Shown piece after piece: positions 45,364 through 53,949 of a DNA stretch of 64,000 nucleotides (positions within the stretch are counted from its first letter, which is position 1; each line of letters starts with the position of its first letter). Source of the stretch: Micromonospora citrea (GTDB lineage: Bacteria; Actinomycetota; Actinomycetes; Mycobacteriales; Micromonosporaceae); contig NZ_FMHZ01000002.1 in the NCBI RefSeq assembly GCF_900090315.1, forward strand, positions 1,280,501-1,344,500, written 5' to 3'. Both the position numbers and the translations under genes were made by a program. A model generated the notes under the pieces. That model was not told the origin of the DNA and did not search any database. It saw only the letters and a list, made by a program, of their open reading frames with translations.

Positions 45364-46206
45364 CTACTGCCCCGCCTCCAGGATCGCCTCGACGACCTCC
45401 GTGGCCCGCCACTCGTGCTTGGCGTAGTGCTCCGGGTAGGCGGAGATCTGCACCGCCTGGGCGGCGTCGGTCAGCCGCATCTGCTGCCAGCCGGGCACCT
45501 CGGCCAGGGCGGAGAGGAACTGCCGGGTGGCGAACGCCGGATCCATCAACTGGCCCACCTCGCCCCAGCCGCTGCTGGAACGCTGCTGGAACAGCCCGAC
45601 CGAGTCGTGGTCCCAGCCGATGCCCTGGTGCGGGTAGTTCTGGGACTCGGGAAGCACGCCGCTGGCGACGTTGTAGAGGTTGCTCTCCTGCATGGCGGTG
45701 GCGACCGCGATCACGAGCGCCCGTCGCGGCATCCCCATCTTGCGCCCCGTCCGCACGATGACCTCGGCGTTCTCCATCTGCGCGTTGTCGAGGCCGGCCA
45801 CGGGGGCGGGGTCGACGGGCTTGCGCCTGGTCTTCTTCGGGGCGGGGGTGGTGGTGTCCGGGTCGGCGGCGGGGGTCGGGCTGGCGGGTGCGGTCACCGG
45901 GACGCGCTCCACGTCGCGGGAGGCCGGGCCCGGCTCGGCGCGCTCGGCGAGCGCGGAGGGGGCGGCGACGGGGGCCGGGTCGCCGCCGTCGTCCCGGCCG
46001 CCCTGGGCGACGGCGGTCATGCCGAGGCAGCACAGCACGCCGGTGGCGAGGGCGACCCGGGCCCGGACGGGGCCGGTCCGCAGCAGCCGGGCGTACGCCC
46101 CGGCGGAGCGGAGGCCGGTCGACCGGTCGTGCGAGGGGGTATCGTCCGAACGGTCGATCGGGTCACCGGGGGTGATCTGGTGGTCGAGGGTGCGGTCGTC
46201 ACGCAT
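45364..46206 (-). CDS. secreted lysozyme-like/transglycosylase-type cell-wall protein
   Basis: A 280-aa protein. An N-terminal cytoplasmic tail and membrane anchor (VALATGVLCCLGMTAVAQG, about 50-68) lead to a Pro/Thr/Lys-rich linker (about 75-130) and a C-terminal domain: IVRTGRKMGMPRRALVIAVA, TAMQESNLYNVASG with a candidate catalytic Glu (about 174), then GWDHDSVGLFQQRSSSGWGE and MDPAFATRQFLSALAEVPGW. The domain recurs in actinobacterial cell-wall hydrolases and phage lysins and resembles a transglycosylase. ATG 46206 is used. A GATCACC palindrome lies 29 bp upstream. Confidence 0.8.
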   Translation of the reverse strand: MRDDRTLDHQITPGDPIDRSDDTPSHDRSTGLRSAGAYARLLRTGPVRARVALATGVLCCLGMTAVAQGGRDDGGDPAPVAAPSALAERAEPGPASRDVERVPVTAPASPTPAADPDTTTPAPKKTRRKPVDPAPVAGLDNAQMENAEVIVRTGRKMGMPRRALVIAVATAMQESNLYNVASGVLPESQNYPHQGIGWDHDSVGLFQQRSSSGWGEVGQLMDPAFATRQFLSALAEVPGWQQMRLTDAAQAVQISAYPEHYAKHEWRATEVVEAILEAGQ

Positions 46207-46628
46207 CAGCCGAGGCTAGGCAGACGCAAACTCCGATCACCCGGGGTGATCTCGTGGCATTTTTCACGAAACCAGCCCCTCCGGCCGGACGGTCCACCCG
46301 ATGCGGGGATCCGGCGGGACGCACCTCGCGGACCGGTCAGACCTCGCAGCCGGACCCGGGGCGGCCCTCGGCGTACGGAAGACGGACGTAGCGCCAGCAC
46401 CGCCTCCAAGATCCGCAAACTCACCCTTCCGGCCGATACGCTGGTCACCCTGACGGTCATCACTCGACGCCCGACGGTGGAGTTGCGGGGATACGCCCCG
46501 ATTGCTGGTCGGGCCGGCGCCCCCCGGACAGCCGCCGGCAGGAATGCACGAGGATGGCGGGTACGTTCCCCGAACGGGTGCCGCCCCCGCGCGGCGACCC
46601 GTACGCACGACCAGGGAGGTCCGCACCG
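46207..46628. promoter_or_regulatory. divergent intergenic region with a GATCACC palindrome
   Basis: This interval holds no gene. GATCACC (46235-46241) and GGTGATC (46245-46251) form a perfect inverted repeat with a 3-nt spacer, 29 bp upstream of the lysozyme-like gene. Partial copies (TCACCGGGGGTGATC) occur at about 46163-46177 inside its first codons. The rest contains no conserved riboswitch I could identify; I looked for the ydaO/c-di-AMP core because such genes often carry one. Confidence 0.5.
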
Positions 46629-47549
46629 GTGCTCGACCCACACGAGCTCTACGAACTCACCGACGAGCTGCCCGACCTCGGTCAGCCCGTCCTGATCCAG
46701 GCCCTCACCGGGTTCGTCGACGCCGGCAGCGCCACCCGACTGGCCAGGGAGCAGCTGCTCACCTCCCTGGACTCCCGTCCGATCGCCCGGTTCGACGTCG
46801 ACCAGCTCTTCGACTACCGGTCGCGCCGACCCGTGATGACCTTCGTCGAGGACCACTGGGAGTCGTACGACGCCCCGGCGTTGGAGCTGCACCTGCTGCA
46901 CGACGACGACGAGACGCCCTTCCTGCTGCTCACCGGCCCCGAGCCGGACCTGCAGTGGGAGCGCTTCGTGGCCGCCGTCGGCGCGCTCGCCACGCGGCTG
47001 GACGTCCGGCTCACCGTGGGGCTCAACGCGATCCCGATGGCCGTGCCGCACACCCGGCCCGCCGGGGTGACCGCGCACGCGACCCGGCGGGAGCTGATCG
47101 CCGGCTACGAGCCGTGGTTGCAGCGGGTCCAGGTGCCGGGCAGCGTCGGGCACCTGCTGGAGTTCCGCCTCGGCGAGCTGGGCCGCGACGCCCTCGGCTT
47201 CGCCGCCCACGTGCCGCACTACGTGGCGCAGACCGAGTACCCGGCCGCCGCCGAGGTGCTGCTCGCCTCCGTGTCCCGCAGCACCGGGCTGCTGCTGCCC
47301 CGCGACGGGCTCCGCTCGGCCGCCGACGTGGTCCGCCTCGAGATCGACCGGCAGGTCGCGCAGACCGACGAGGCCGCCCAGCTCGTCCAGGCCCTGGAGG
47401 AGCAGTACGACGCGTTCGCGCGCGGCCGGGGCGAGCGGAGCCTGCTCGCCCCCGAGGCCGGGGCGCTGCCCACCGCCGACGAGCTGGGGGCCGAGCTGGA
47501 GCGCTTCCTGGCCGAGCAGACCCGCCCGGGCGACACCCCGGGCGCCTGA
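46629..47549 (+). CDS. PAC2 family (proteasome assembly chaperone-like) protein
   Basis: A 306-aa protein with the PAC2 fold: LDPHELYELTDELPDLGQPV at the start, VLIQALTGFVDAGSATRLAR, FDYRSRRPVMTFVEDHWESY, then LLLTGPEPDLQWERFVAAVG and a C-terminal helical region (about 240-300) rich in Glu/Arg. PAC2 proteins in actinobacteria are of unclear function, possibly linked to proteasome or protein-assembly quality control. GTG 46629 is chosen (GGGAGG about 9 nt upstream, protein begins VLDPHELYEL); ATG 46554 would add 25 residues. Confidence 0.8.
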   Translation: MLDPHELYELTDELPDLGQPVLIQALTGFVDAGSATRLAREQLLTSLDSRPIARFDVDQLFDYRSRRPVMTFVEDHWESYDAPALELHLLHDDDETPFLLLTGPEPDLQWERFVAAVGALATRLDVRLTVGLNAIPMAVPHTRPAGVTAHATRRELIAGYEPWLQRVQVPGSVGHLLEFRLGELGRDALGFAAHVPHYVAQTEYPAAAEVLLASVSRSTGLLLPRDGLRSAADVVRLEIDRQVAQTDEAAQLVQALEEQYDAFARGRGERSLLAPEAGALPTADELGAELERFLAEQTRPGDTPGA

Positions 47550-47586
47550 CGCGGCGGCGCGGGCGTCGATGGGGCAGGCTTGACCC

Positions 47587-48384
47587 ATGCGCCTGGCGAC
47601 CTGGAACGTGAACTCGGTGAAGGCCCGCCTCCCCCGGCTGCTGGAGTGGCTGGCGGGAACCGGGCCGGACGTCGTCTGCCTGCAGGAGACCAAGTGCCCG
47701 GACGGGGCGTTCCCCGTGGCGGAGGTGGGCGAGCTGGGCTACACCGTGGCCAGCCACAGCGACGGCCGGTGGAACGGGGTGGCCATCCTGTCCCGGGTCG
47801 GCCTGGCCGACGTGGTGGTGGGGTTCCCCGCCGAGCCGGGCTTCCCCGAGCCCGAGGCCCGGGCCATCTCCGCCACCTGCGACGGGGTGCGGGTCTGGTC
47901 GGTGTACGTGCCGAACGGCCGCGCGCCGGACGACCCGCACTACACCTACAAGCTGGCCTGGTTCGCGGCGCTGCGGGACGCGCTCGAGTCGGAGCTGGCG
48001 AGCGGGCTGCCGCTGGCGGTCTGCGGGGACTTCAACGTCGCGCCCACCGACGCCGACGTCTGGGACCCGAGCGTGTTCACCCACTCCACCCACGTCACGC
48101 CGGCCGAGCGGGCGGCCCTGGCGGAGCTGCGCGACCTCGGCCTCTCCGACGTGGTGCCCACGCCGATGAAGGGCCCGCACCCGTTCACCTACTGGGACTA
48201 CCGGGCCGGGATGTTCCATCAGAACAAGGGCATGCGGATCGACCTGGTGTACGCCTCGGCGCCGTTCGCCAGGGCGGTCCGCTCGGCGTACGTGGACCGG
48301 GAGGCCCGCAAGGGCAAGGGCCCGTCCGACCACGCCCCGATCGTGGTCGACGCCGAACTGGTTCCGGCGGTCGAGTCGTTCTGA
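47587..48384 (+). CDS. xthA: exodeoxyribonuclease III
   Basis: A 265-aa AP endonuclease/3'-5' exonuclease. Endonuclease-exonuclease-phosphatase motifs are MRLATWNVNSVKARL (Asn near 8), CLQETKCPD (Glu about 34), VYVPNGRAPDDPHYTYKLAW, CGDFNVAPTDADVWDPSVFT (Asp and Asn), MRIDLVYAS and a C-terminal SDHAPIVVD (Asp-His). It repairs abasic sites and removes 3' blocks. ATG 47587 starts 37 bp after the PAC2 gene, so they may share a transcript. Confidence 0.92.
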   Translation: MRLATWNVNSVKARLPRLLEWLAGTGPDVVCLQETKCPDGAFPVAEVGELGYTVASHSDGRWNGVAILSRVGLADVVVGFPAEPGFPEPEARAISATCDGVRVWSVYVPNGRAPDDPHYTYKLAWFAALRDALESELASGLPLAVCGDFNVAPTDADVWDPSVFTHSTHVTPAERAALAELRDLGLSDVVPTPMKGPHPFTYWDYRAGMFHQNKGMRIDLVYASAPFARAVRSAYVDREARKGKGPSDHAPIVVDAELVPAVESF

Positions 48385-48412
48385 CCGCGGGCGGCGTGAC
48401 TAGGGTGGAGCC

Positions 48413-48727
48413 ATGGCAGTCGTGAAGATCAACGCGATCGACGTCCCTCCCGGCGCGGGTGAGGAGCTGGAGAAGCGGTTCGCCGCCCGGGCCGGCGCGG
48501 TGGAGAACTCCCCCGGTTTCCTCGGCTTCGAGCTGCTCCGCCCGGTCGCCGGCGAGAACCGCTACTTCGTCTACACGAAGTGGGAGAGCGAGGAGGCCTA
48601 CCAGGCCTGGGCCGCCGGCCCCTCCCGCGCCGCCCACGCCGGGTCGGGCGAGAAGCGTCCCCCGGTCGCATCGGGCGCCACCCTGCTGGAGTTCGAGGTC
48701 GTCCAGCAGGTCGCACCGCGTCCCTGA
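48413..48727 (+). CDS. MhuD/ABM-like monooxygenase
   Basis: A 104-aa dimeric alpha-beta barrel protein: MAVVKINAIDVPPGAGEELE, then ENSPGFLGFELLRPVAGENR, YFVYTKWESEEAYQAWAAGP and a final LLEFEVVQQV. The pattern (Asn near 7, NSPGFLGFELLRP, Trp in the W-E-S-E segment, a His in RAAHAG) fits the IsdG/MhuD family that opens haem, or related ABM enzymes. Haem degradation would fit the siderophore genes downstream, but they are 8 kb away. It lies 28 bp after xthA. Confidence 0.85.
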   Translation: MAVVKINAIDVPPGAGEELEKRFAARAGAVENSPGFLGFELLRPVAGENRYFVYTKWESEEAYQAWAAGPSRAAHAGSGEKRPPVASGATLLEFEVVQQVAPRP

Positions 48728-48754
48728 CGAAGCACCGCGTTCCTGACAAAGCCG

Positions 48755-48850
48755 GGGCTCAAGAGGCCGTCACCTGACGGCAGACGGGCTCAAGCGGCCG
48801 TCCCTGACGGCAGCCGGGCTCAGGCGGCCGTCACCTGACGGCAGACGGGC
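48755..48850. repeat. 31-bp tandem hairpin array, three units
   Basis: Three consecutive units, starting at 48755, 48786 and 48816 and each beginning GGGCTCA, lie between the MhuD-like gene and the convergent sortase gene. The first and third units contain GCCGTCA-CC-TGACGGC, a perfect 7-bp stem; the second contains GCCGTC-CC-TGACGGC with one change. The array probably terminates both convergent genes and is itself a repeated terminator. Confidence 0.8.
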
Positions 48851-49528
48851 TCAGGCGGGGCGGGAGGAGAGCAGGGTGGCGAAGGCGATGACGTTGTCGG
48901 CGTAGCCCGTCCGGCCGCCGAGCCAGTCGCCACCGCAGGTGATCAGGCGCAGGCCCGGCGGGCCCTCGTCGCCGTAGACCCGCTCCGCCGGCAGCCGGTC
49001 CTTGGGGAAGTGCTCCACCGAGTCGACGCGGAAGACCACGACCGAGCGGTCCGCGCGGGTCACCTCGACCGTGTCACCGGGGCGGAGCTTGTGCAGGCCG
49101 TAGAAGACCGACGGGCCGCGCTTGGTGTCCACGTGCCCCACGATCACCGCCGGGCCCGGCTCGCCGGGGGTCGGGCCCCGGTCGTACCAGCCGGTCTCGT
49201 CGGCCCGGTCCAGGGGCGGGACGGCGATCGACCCGTCCCGGGCCTGGCCCACGGGCGCCACCGGCGCGGACACCTCGATCGAGGGGATCGACAGCCGCAC
49301 CGGCCGGCTGGCCGACAGCGCGCCGTCCCCGCCGCGGGTCGGACGCGACTCCCCCGAGTCGGCGGCCCAGTCGAACGGCCCGGCCGTACGCCCGAGCCCC
49401 GCGCCGGTGGCGAAGACCCCGACCAGCACCAGCACCACGGCCAGCGGCACCGACCAGGGGCGGCGGCCGGGCGGCGGCCGACGCCGGGCCGCTGCGGCGG
49501 CCGGCTGCGGGGCGGGCGTGGTGGCCAT
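48851..49528 (-). CDS. class F sortase
   Basis: A 225-aa transpeptidase. A cytoplasmic Pro/Arg-rich tail (about 1-24) leads to one membrane helix (VPLAVVLVLVGVFATGAG, about 27-45), then the sortase barrel. The catalytic His is in VIVGHVDTKRG (about 132), the Cys in LRLITCGGDW (about 198) and the Arg in GGRTGYADNV (about 206). Class F sortases attach or process surface proteins in actinobacteria, although their signals are poorly known. It starts 6 bp after the stop of the surface-protein gene, so both are in one operon. Confidence 0.9.
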   Translation of the reverse strand: MATTPAPQPAAAAARRRPPPGRRPWSVPLAVVLVLVGVFATGAGLGRTAGPFDWAADSGESRPTRGGDGALSASRPVRLSIPSIEVSAPVAPVGQARDGSIAVPPLDRADETGWYDRGPTPGEPGPAVIVGHVDTKRGPSVFYGLHKLRPGDTVEVTRADRSVVVFRVDSVEHFPKDRLPAERVYGDEGPPGLRLITCGGDWLGGRTGYADNVIAFATLLSSRPA

Positions 49529-49534
49529 GACGGG

Positions 49535-50377
49535 CTACCGTCGGGCGACGCCACGGACGGAGCGGGGCCGGCGCGCGGCGAGCACCGCCAGGACGATGCC
49601 GGTGACGGTCAGCGCGACGCCGCCGGGGAGCAGCAGACCCCCGGTGAACCCGCCGGCGCCTCCGCCGAAGCCCGTCGCCGGGCCGCGACTGGGCTTCACC
49701 GCCTTGACCACCTGGAGCATGGTCGAGGCGGTCTCGCCGTCGCGGCACTCCAGCTTGACCCGGTAGTTGCCGGGCCGGGTGCGCTCCCGCACCATCGGGG
49801 CGGCGGTCAGCAGCCCGCGCTGCGGATGCACCTGCACCCGTCCGAACGCGTCCGAGACCACCGTCGCGGGGATCGAGTTGTCCCGGCAACTGGCCCGGAT
49901 GCCGACCAGGAAGCCCGGCTCCACGGTGCTCGGGCTGACCTCGACGAATACGGCGTGCTCCGGCGGGGCGGGCTGGGGCGCACCCACCGGCGCGGGCTCC
50001 GCCCGCCGGCCGGCGGCGGCCGGAACGCCGACGCGACCGCCGAGGGCCACGGCGCGCGGGGCGGCGGCGACCGGCGGGCCAGCAGCCGGAAGCACGGCAC
50101 CGGCAGCCGGAGGGGCGGCCTCGACCGGCAGGCGATCGGCCGGGAGAGCGGCGGCCCGTGGGGCGGCGGCCGGCAGGGCGGCGTCGGTGGGCGGGCGATC
50201 GGCCGGGGAAGCCGCGGCGTTGGGCAGGGCGGCCTCGACCGACAGTCGATCGGCCGGGAGAGCGGCGGCCCGTGGGGCGGTCTCCGGCAGGGCGGCGTCG
50301 GCGGGCGCGGGCGGGAGCAGCGGGCCGACGATCGCGGTCGCGATCGCCAGCGCCAGACCGCCGCGGTGCACCGACAC
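49535..50377 (-). CDS. Ala-rich secreted surface protein, sortase partner
   Basis: A 280-aa protein. A signal peptide (about 1-28, ends APADA) is followed by an Ala/Pro/Arg-rich repeat region (about 29-100) built from a 114-bp tandem duplication. A beta-strand domain (about 130-220) has two Cys (in ASCRDNS and LECRDGE), and a C-terminal hydrophobic helix (LLLPGGVALTVTGIVLAVLA, about 248-267) ends in an RRPRSVRGVARR tail. This layout (repeat, domain, helix, basic tail) is that of sortase substrates, but no LPxTG-type motif is seen; LLLPGG is the nearest. GTG 50377 is used. Confidence 0.75.
   Translation of the reverse strand: MSVHRGGLALAIATAIVGPLLPPAPADAALPETAPRAAALPADRLSVEAALPNAAASPADRPPTDAALPAAAPRAAALPADRLPVEAAPPAAGAVLPAAGPPVAAAPRAVALGGRVGVPAAAGRRAEPAPVGAPQPAPPEHAVFVEVSPSTVEPGFLVGIRASCRDNSIPATVVSDAFGRVQVHPQRGLLTAAPMVRERTRPGNYRVKLECRDGETASTMLQVVKAVKPSRGPATGFGGGAGGFTGGLLLPGGVALTVTGIVLAVLAARRPRSVRGVARR
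50114..50305. repeat. 78-bp repeat in the surface protein gene
   Basis: Positions 50114-50191 and 50228-50305 are the same 78-bp sequence with a few changes, 114 bp apart. Within the gene they encode the two Ala/Arg/Pro blocks APRAAALPADRL. Repeat-driven length change of this region between strains is likely. Confidence 0.75.
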
Positions 50378-50512
50378 GACGCCCCCTCCCGGCGCGTTGG
50401 GGCAGTGCCGGGCAACACCAGACACCCGGTCTGCCGTACGGGATGGATCCTCTCATCCCCGGGCGAACATCACATCCGATCCGGCGCGACCGTCGCGTAG
50501 GCTCGGGTCGTT

Positions 50513-51229
50513 GTGACCTCCACCGACTTCGCCGCCGCCGCCGCGCCCGCGCCGCCCGCCGCCCGGGCCATCCGCACCTTCCATCCGCGCCGCGGCCGGA
50601 TGAGCAGCCGCCAGACGGAGGCGCTGGACCGGCTCTGGCCGGTCCACGGCCTGCGCGTCCCGGACGAGCCCGGCACGCCGGTGGACCTCGTCGGCCTGTT
50701 CGGTCGCCGGGCCCCGGTGGTGGTGGAGATCGGCTCCGGGATGGGCGACACCACCGCTGCGATGGCCGCCGCCGACCCGGATCGAGACTATCTGGCGGTC
50801 GAGGTGCACACGCCCGGAATCGCCAACCTGCTGGACCTGGTGGACCGGCGCGGCCTGCGCAACGTGCGGGTGGCCGAGGGCGACGCCCTGGACCTGGTCC
50901 CGGGCCTGCCGGAGGCGTCGCTGGACGCGGTGCACGTCTTCTTCCCCGACCCCTGGCCCAAGTCCCGCCACCACAAGCGGCGGATCATCCAGCCGGCGCA
51001 CGTCGCGCTGCTGCGCTCGCGGCTGGCGCGCGGCGGCACCCTGCACTGCGCGACCGACTGGGCCGAGTACGCCGAGGCGATGCGCCAGACCCTGGACGCC
51101 GACCCGGGACTGGTGAACGCGCACGACGGTTTCGCGCCCCGCCCGCCGCACCGCCCGGTGACCAAGTTCGAGCGTCGGGCCCTGACCGCCGGCCGCCCGA
51201 TCTTCGACCTGATCTACCGCCGATCGTGA
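50513..51229 (+). CDS. trmB: tRNA (guanine-N7)-methyltransferase TrmB
   Basis: A 238-aa SAM-dependent methyltransferase that makes m7G46 in tRNA. Motif I is VVVEIGSGMGDTT (about 70-82), the post-I acid is in YLAVEVHTPG, and the TrmB signature HVFFPDPWPKSRHHKRRIIQ (about 143-162) carries the conserved Asp and Lys. The substrate-binding stretch HCATDWAEYAEAM follows, and the C-terminal GRPIFDLIYRR helix ends the gene. GTG 50513 is used. An N-terminal Ala/Pro-rich extension of about 15 residues precedes the conserved core. Confidence 0.92.
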   Translation: MTSTDFAAAAAPAPPAARAIRTFHPRRGRMSSRQTEALDRLWPVHGLRVPDEPGTPVDLVGLFGRRAPVVVEIGSGMGDTTAAMAAADPDRDYLAVEVHTPGIANLLDLVDRRGLRNVRVAEGDALDLVPGLPEASLDAVHVFFPDPWPKSRHHKRRIIQPAHVALLRSRLARGGTLHCATDWAEYAEAMRQTLDADPGLVNAHDGFAPRPPHRPVTKFERRALTAGRPIFDLIYRRS

Positions 51230-51364
51230 GAGCAAGGGCTTCCCTGCCACGGATTCCGTTGCACGAAGGGCCCTTCCTGACGCCTCACCCGGCCCGCCGC
51301 GTCGCCTCCTCCAACGCCGCCTGCCACGCGGCCGGTTGGCGCGCAGGGGCATGATCCAGGCACC

Positions 51365-53881
51365 ATGGGACCCGCTATGACGCTCACCGCCGCGCTGCCG
51401 ACAAGCGCCGACCCCGACACCCTCTTCGACGCGTTCGCCGGCTGGGCGAAGGAGCGCGGCCTCGACCTCTATCCCCACCAGGAGGAGGCGGTCATCGAGA
51501 TCGTCTCCGGCGCCAACGTGATCATGAATACGCCGACCGGCTCCGGCAAGAGCCTGGTCGCGATCGCGGCGCACTTCGCGGCCCTGGCCGACGACCGGAC
51601 GACCTTCTACACCGCGCCGATCAAGGCGCTGGTGTCGGAGAAGTTCTTCGCCCTCTGCGAGGTGTTCGGCGCCGACAACGTCGGCATGCTGACCGGCGAC
51701 GCCAGCGTCAACGCCGACGCCCCGATCATCTGCTGCACCGCCGAGATCCTGGCCAACCTCGCGCTGCGCGAGGGCGAGCGGGCCGACGTCGGCCAGGTGA
51801 TCATGGACGAGTTCCACTTCTACGCCGAGCCCGACCGGGGCTGGGCCTGGCAGGTGCCGCTCATCGAGCTGCCCCAGGCGCAGTTCGTCCTGATGTCCGC
51901 CACGCTTGGCGACACCACCCGCTTCGTCGACGACCTGACCCGGCGCACCGGCCGGCCGACCGCCGTCGTCCGCTCGGCCGAGCGGCCGGTCCCGCTGATC
52001 TTCTCGTACGCGATGACGCCGCTGCACGAGACCCTGGAAGAGCTGCTGGAGACGAAGCAGGCACCCGTCTACGTCGTGCACTTCACCCAGGCCGCCGCCC
52101 TGGAACGCGCCCAGGCCCTGATGAGCGTCAACGTCTGCACCCGGGCCGAGAAGGACATGATCGCGCAGGCGATCGGGAACTTCCGGTTCACCTCCGGCTT
52201 CGGCAAGACGCTGTCGCGGCTGGTGCGGCACGGCATCGGCGTGCACCACGCCGGCATGCTGCCCAAGTACCGCCGGCTCGTCGAGACCCTCGCCCAGGCC
52301 GGGCTGCTCAAGGTCATCTGCGGCACCGACACGCTCGGCGTCGGGATCAACGTGCCGATCCGCACCGTGCTGTTCACCGGCCTGAGCAAGTACGACGGCA
52401 CCCGCACCCGGCTGCTCAAGGCCCGCGAGTTCCACCAGATCGCCGGGCGGGCCGGCCGGGCCGGCTTCGACACCATCGGCCGCGTGGTCGTGCAGGCCCC
52501 CGAGCACGTGATCGAGAACGAGAAGGCCCTCGCCAAGGCCGGCGACGACCCGAAGAAGCGGCGCAAGGTGGTGCGCAAGAAGCCGCCGGAGGGGTCGATC
52601 GGCTGGGGCAGGCCCACCTTCGAGCGCTTGGTCGAGGCCGAGCCGGAGCCGCTCACGTCCAGCTTCCAGGTCAGCCACTCGATGCTGCTCAACGTCATCG
52701 GGCGCCCCGGCGACGCGTTCGCCGCGATGCGGCACCTGCTCACCGACAACCACGAGGACCGGGCCGCCCAGCGCCGGCACATCCGGCGGGCCATCGCCAT
52801 CTACCGGGCGCTGCGCGCCGGCGGGGTCGTCGAGCAGCTCGCCGAGCCGGACGAGACGGGCCGGCGGGTACGCCTCACCGTCGACCTCCAGCTCGACTTC
52901 GCCCTCAACCAGCCGCTGTCGCCGCTGGCCCTCGCCGCGATCGAGCTGCTCGACCGGGAGTCCCCGTCGTACGCCCTCGACGTGCTCTCGGTGATCGAGT
53001 CGATCCTCGACGACCCGCGTCAGGTGCTCTCCGCGCAGCAGTTCAAGGCCCGTGGCGAGGCGGTCGCCGCGATGAAGGCCGAGGGCATCGAGTACGAGGC
53101 GCGCCTCGAACTGCTCGACGAGGTGACCTGGCCCAAACCCCTCGCGGAGCTGCTGGAGTCGGCGTACGAGATGTACCGGCAGGGGCACCCGTGGGTCGCC
53201 GACCACCAGCTCTCCCCCAAGTCCGTCGTCCGGGACATGTACGAGCGGGCGATGACCTTCACCGAGTACGTGCAGTTCTACGGGCTGTCCCGCTCCGAGG
53301 GCCTGGTGCTGCGCTACCTCGCCGACGCGTACAAGACGCTGCGGCAGACCGTCCCCGAGGACGCCAAGACCGACGAGCTGGTCGACCTCATCGAGTGGCT
53401 CGGCGAGCTGGTCCGCCAGGTCGACTCCAGCCTCATCGACGAGTGGGAGCGGCTACGCAACCCGTCCGACGTGGCGGAGGTCGCCTCGTCCCTGGCGGAC
53501 CGGCCGCCGGCGGTCACCCGCAACGCGCGCGCCTTCCGGGTGCTGGTGCGCAACGCCCTGTTCCGCCGGGTCGAGCTGGCCGCGCTGCGCCGCTGGGACC
53601 TGCTCGGCGAGCTGGACGCGGCGGACGGCTGGGACGCGGACGCCTGGGCCGACGCGCTGGAGCCGTACTTCGACTCCTACGACGCGATCGGGACCGGGCC
53701 GGACGCGCGCGGCCCGGCGCTGCTCATGATCGAGCAGGGCCGGGACCGGTGGACGGTGCGGCAGATCCTGGACGACCCCGAGGGCGACCACGACTGGGGC
53801 ATCAGCGCCGAGGTCGACCTCGCCGCCTCCGACGAGGCCGGCGCGGCGGTCGTCCGGATCACCTCGGTGGGACAGCTCTGA
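51365..53881 (+). CDS. DEAD/DEAH-box helicase with DUF3516
   Basis: An 838-aa superfamily 2 helicase of the Ski2-like group with a C-terminal DUF3516 region. Walker A is MNTPTGSGKSLVA (about 54-66), motif II MDEFHFYAEPDRGW (DEFH), SAT in LMSATLGDTTRF, then HHAGMLPKYRR, GTDTLGVGINVPI and QIAGRAGRAGFD (motif VI). The C-terminal half (about 430-838) contains the KKPPEGSIGWGRPTFERLV stretch and long helices. Its role, probably in RNA processing, is unproven. ATG 51365 or 51377 may start it. A strong terminator follows. Confidence 0.9.
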   Translation: MGPAMTLTAALPTSADPDTLFDAFAGWAKERGLDLYPHQEEAVIEIVSGANVIMNTPTGSGKSLVAIAAHFAALADDRTTFYTAPIKALVSEKFFALCEVFGADNVGMLTGDASVNADAPIICCTAEILANLALREGERADVGQVIMDEFHFYAEPDRGWAWQVPLIELPQAQFVLMSATLGDTTRFVDDLTRRTGRPTAVVRSAERPVPLIFSYAMTPLHETLEELLETKQAPVYVVHFTQAAALERAQALMSVNVCTRAEKDMIAQAIGNFRFTSGFGKTLSRLVRHGIGVHHAGMLPKYRRLVETLAQAGLLKVICGTDTLGVGINVPIRTVLFTGLSKYDGTRTRLLKAREFHQIAGRAGRAGFDTIGRVVVQAPEHVIENEKALAKAGDDPKKRRKVVRKKPPEGSIGWGRPTFERLVEAEPEPLTSSFQVSHSMLLNVIGRPGDAFAAMRHLLTDNHEDRAAQRRHIRRAIAIYRALRAGGVVEQLAEPDETGRRVRLTVDLQLDFALNQPLSPLALAAIELLDRESPSYALDVLSVIESILDDPRQVLSAQQFKARGEAVAAMKAEGIEYEARLELLDEVTWPKPLAELLESAYEMYRQGHPWVADHQLSPKSVVRDMYERAMTFTEYVQFYGLSRSEGLVLRYLADAYKTLRQTVPEDAKTDELVDLIEWLGELVRQVDSSLIDEWERLRNPSDVAEVASSLADRPPAVTRNARAFRVLVRNALFRRVELAALRRWDLLGELDAADGWDADAWADALEPYFDSYDAIGTGPDARGPALLMIEQGRDRWTVRQILDDPEGDHDWGISAEVDLAASDEAGAAVVRITSVGQL

Positions 53882-53893
53882 ACTTCGTTTTCA

Positions 53894-53922
53894 GGGGCCG
53901 CCCGGGATGCCCGGGCGGCCCC
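53894..53922 (+). terminator. Rho-independent terminator of the DUF3516 helicase
   Basis: GGGGCCGCCCGGG (53894-53906), a 3-nt ATG loop and the exact complement (53910-53922) followed by TTTCGTT. It starts 13 bp after the stop codon. This is the only terminator hairpin in the window followed by a recognisable T-run. Confidence 0.85.
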
Positions 53923-53949
53923 TTTCGTTCCCTGGGCGATGTCACACCT

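Noticed and set aside
46252..46550. A c-di-AMP (ydaO-type) riboswitch before the lysozyme-like gene.
   Set aside because: I could not find its conserved core segments in order; only the GATCACC palindrome is real.
51230..51364. The AAGGGC...GAAGGGCCCTTCC stretch after trmB as a terminator or repeat element.
   Set aside because: It resembles a common intergenic sequence in Micromonospora as I remember it, but the pairing is imperfect and I could not confirm a copy elsewhere in the window.
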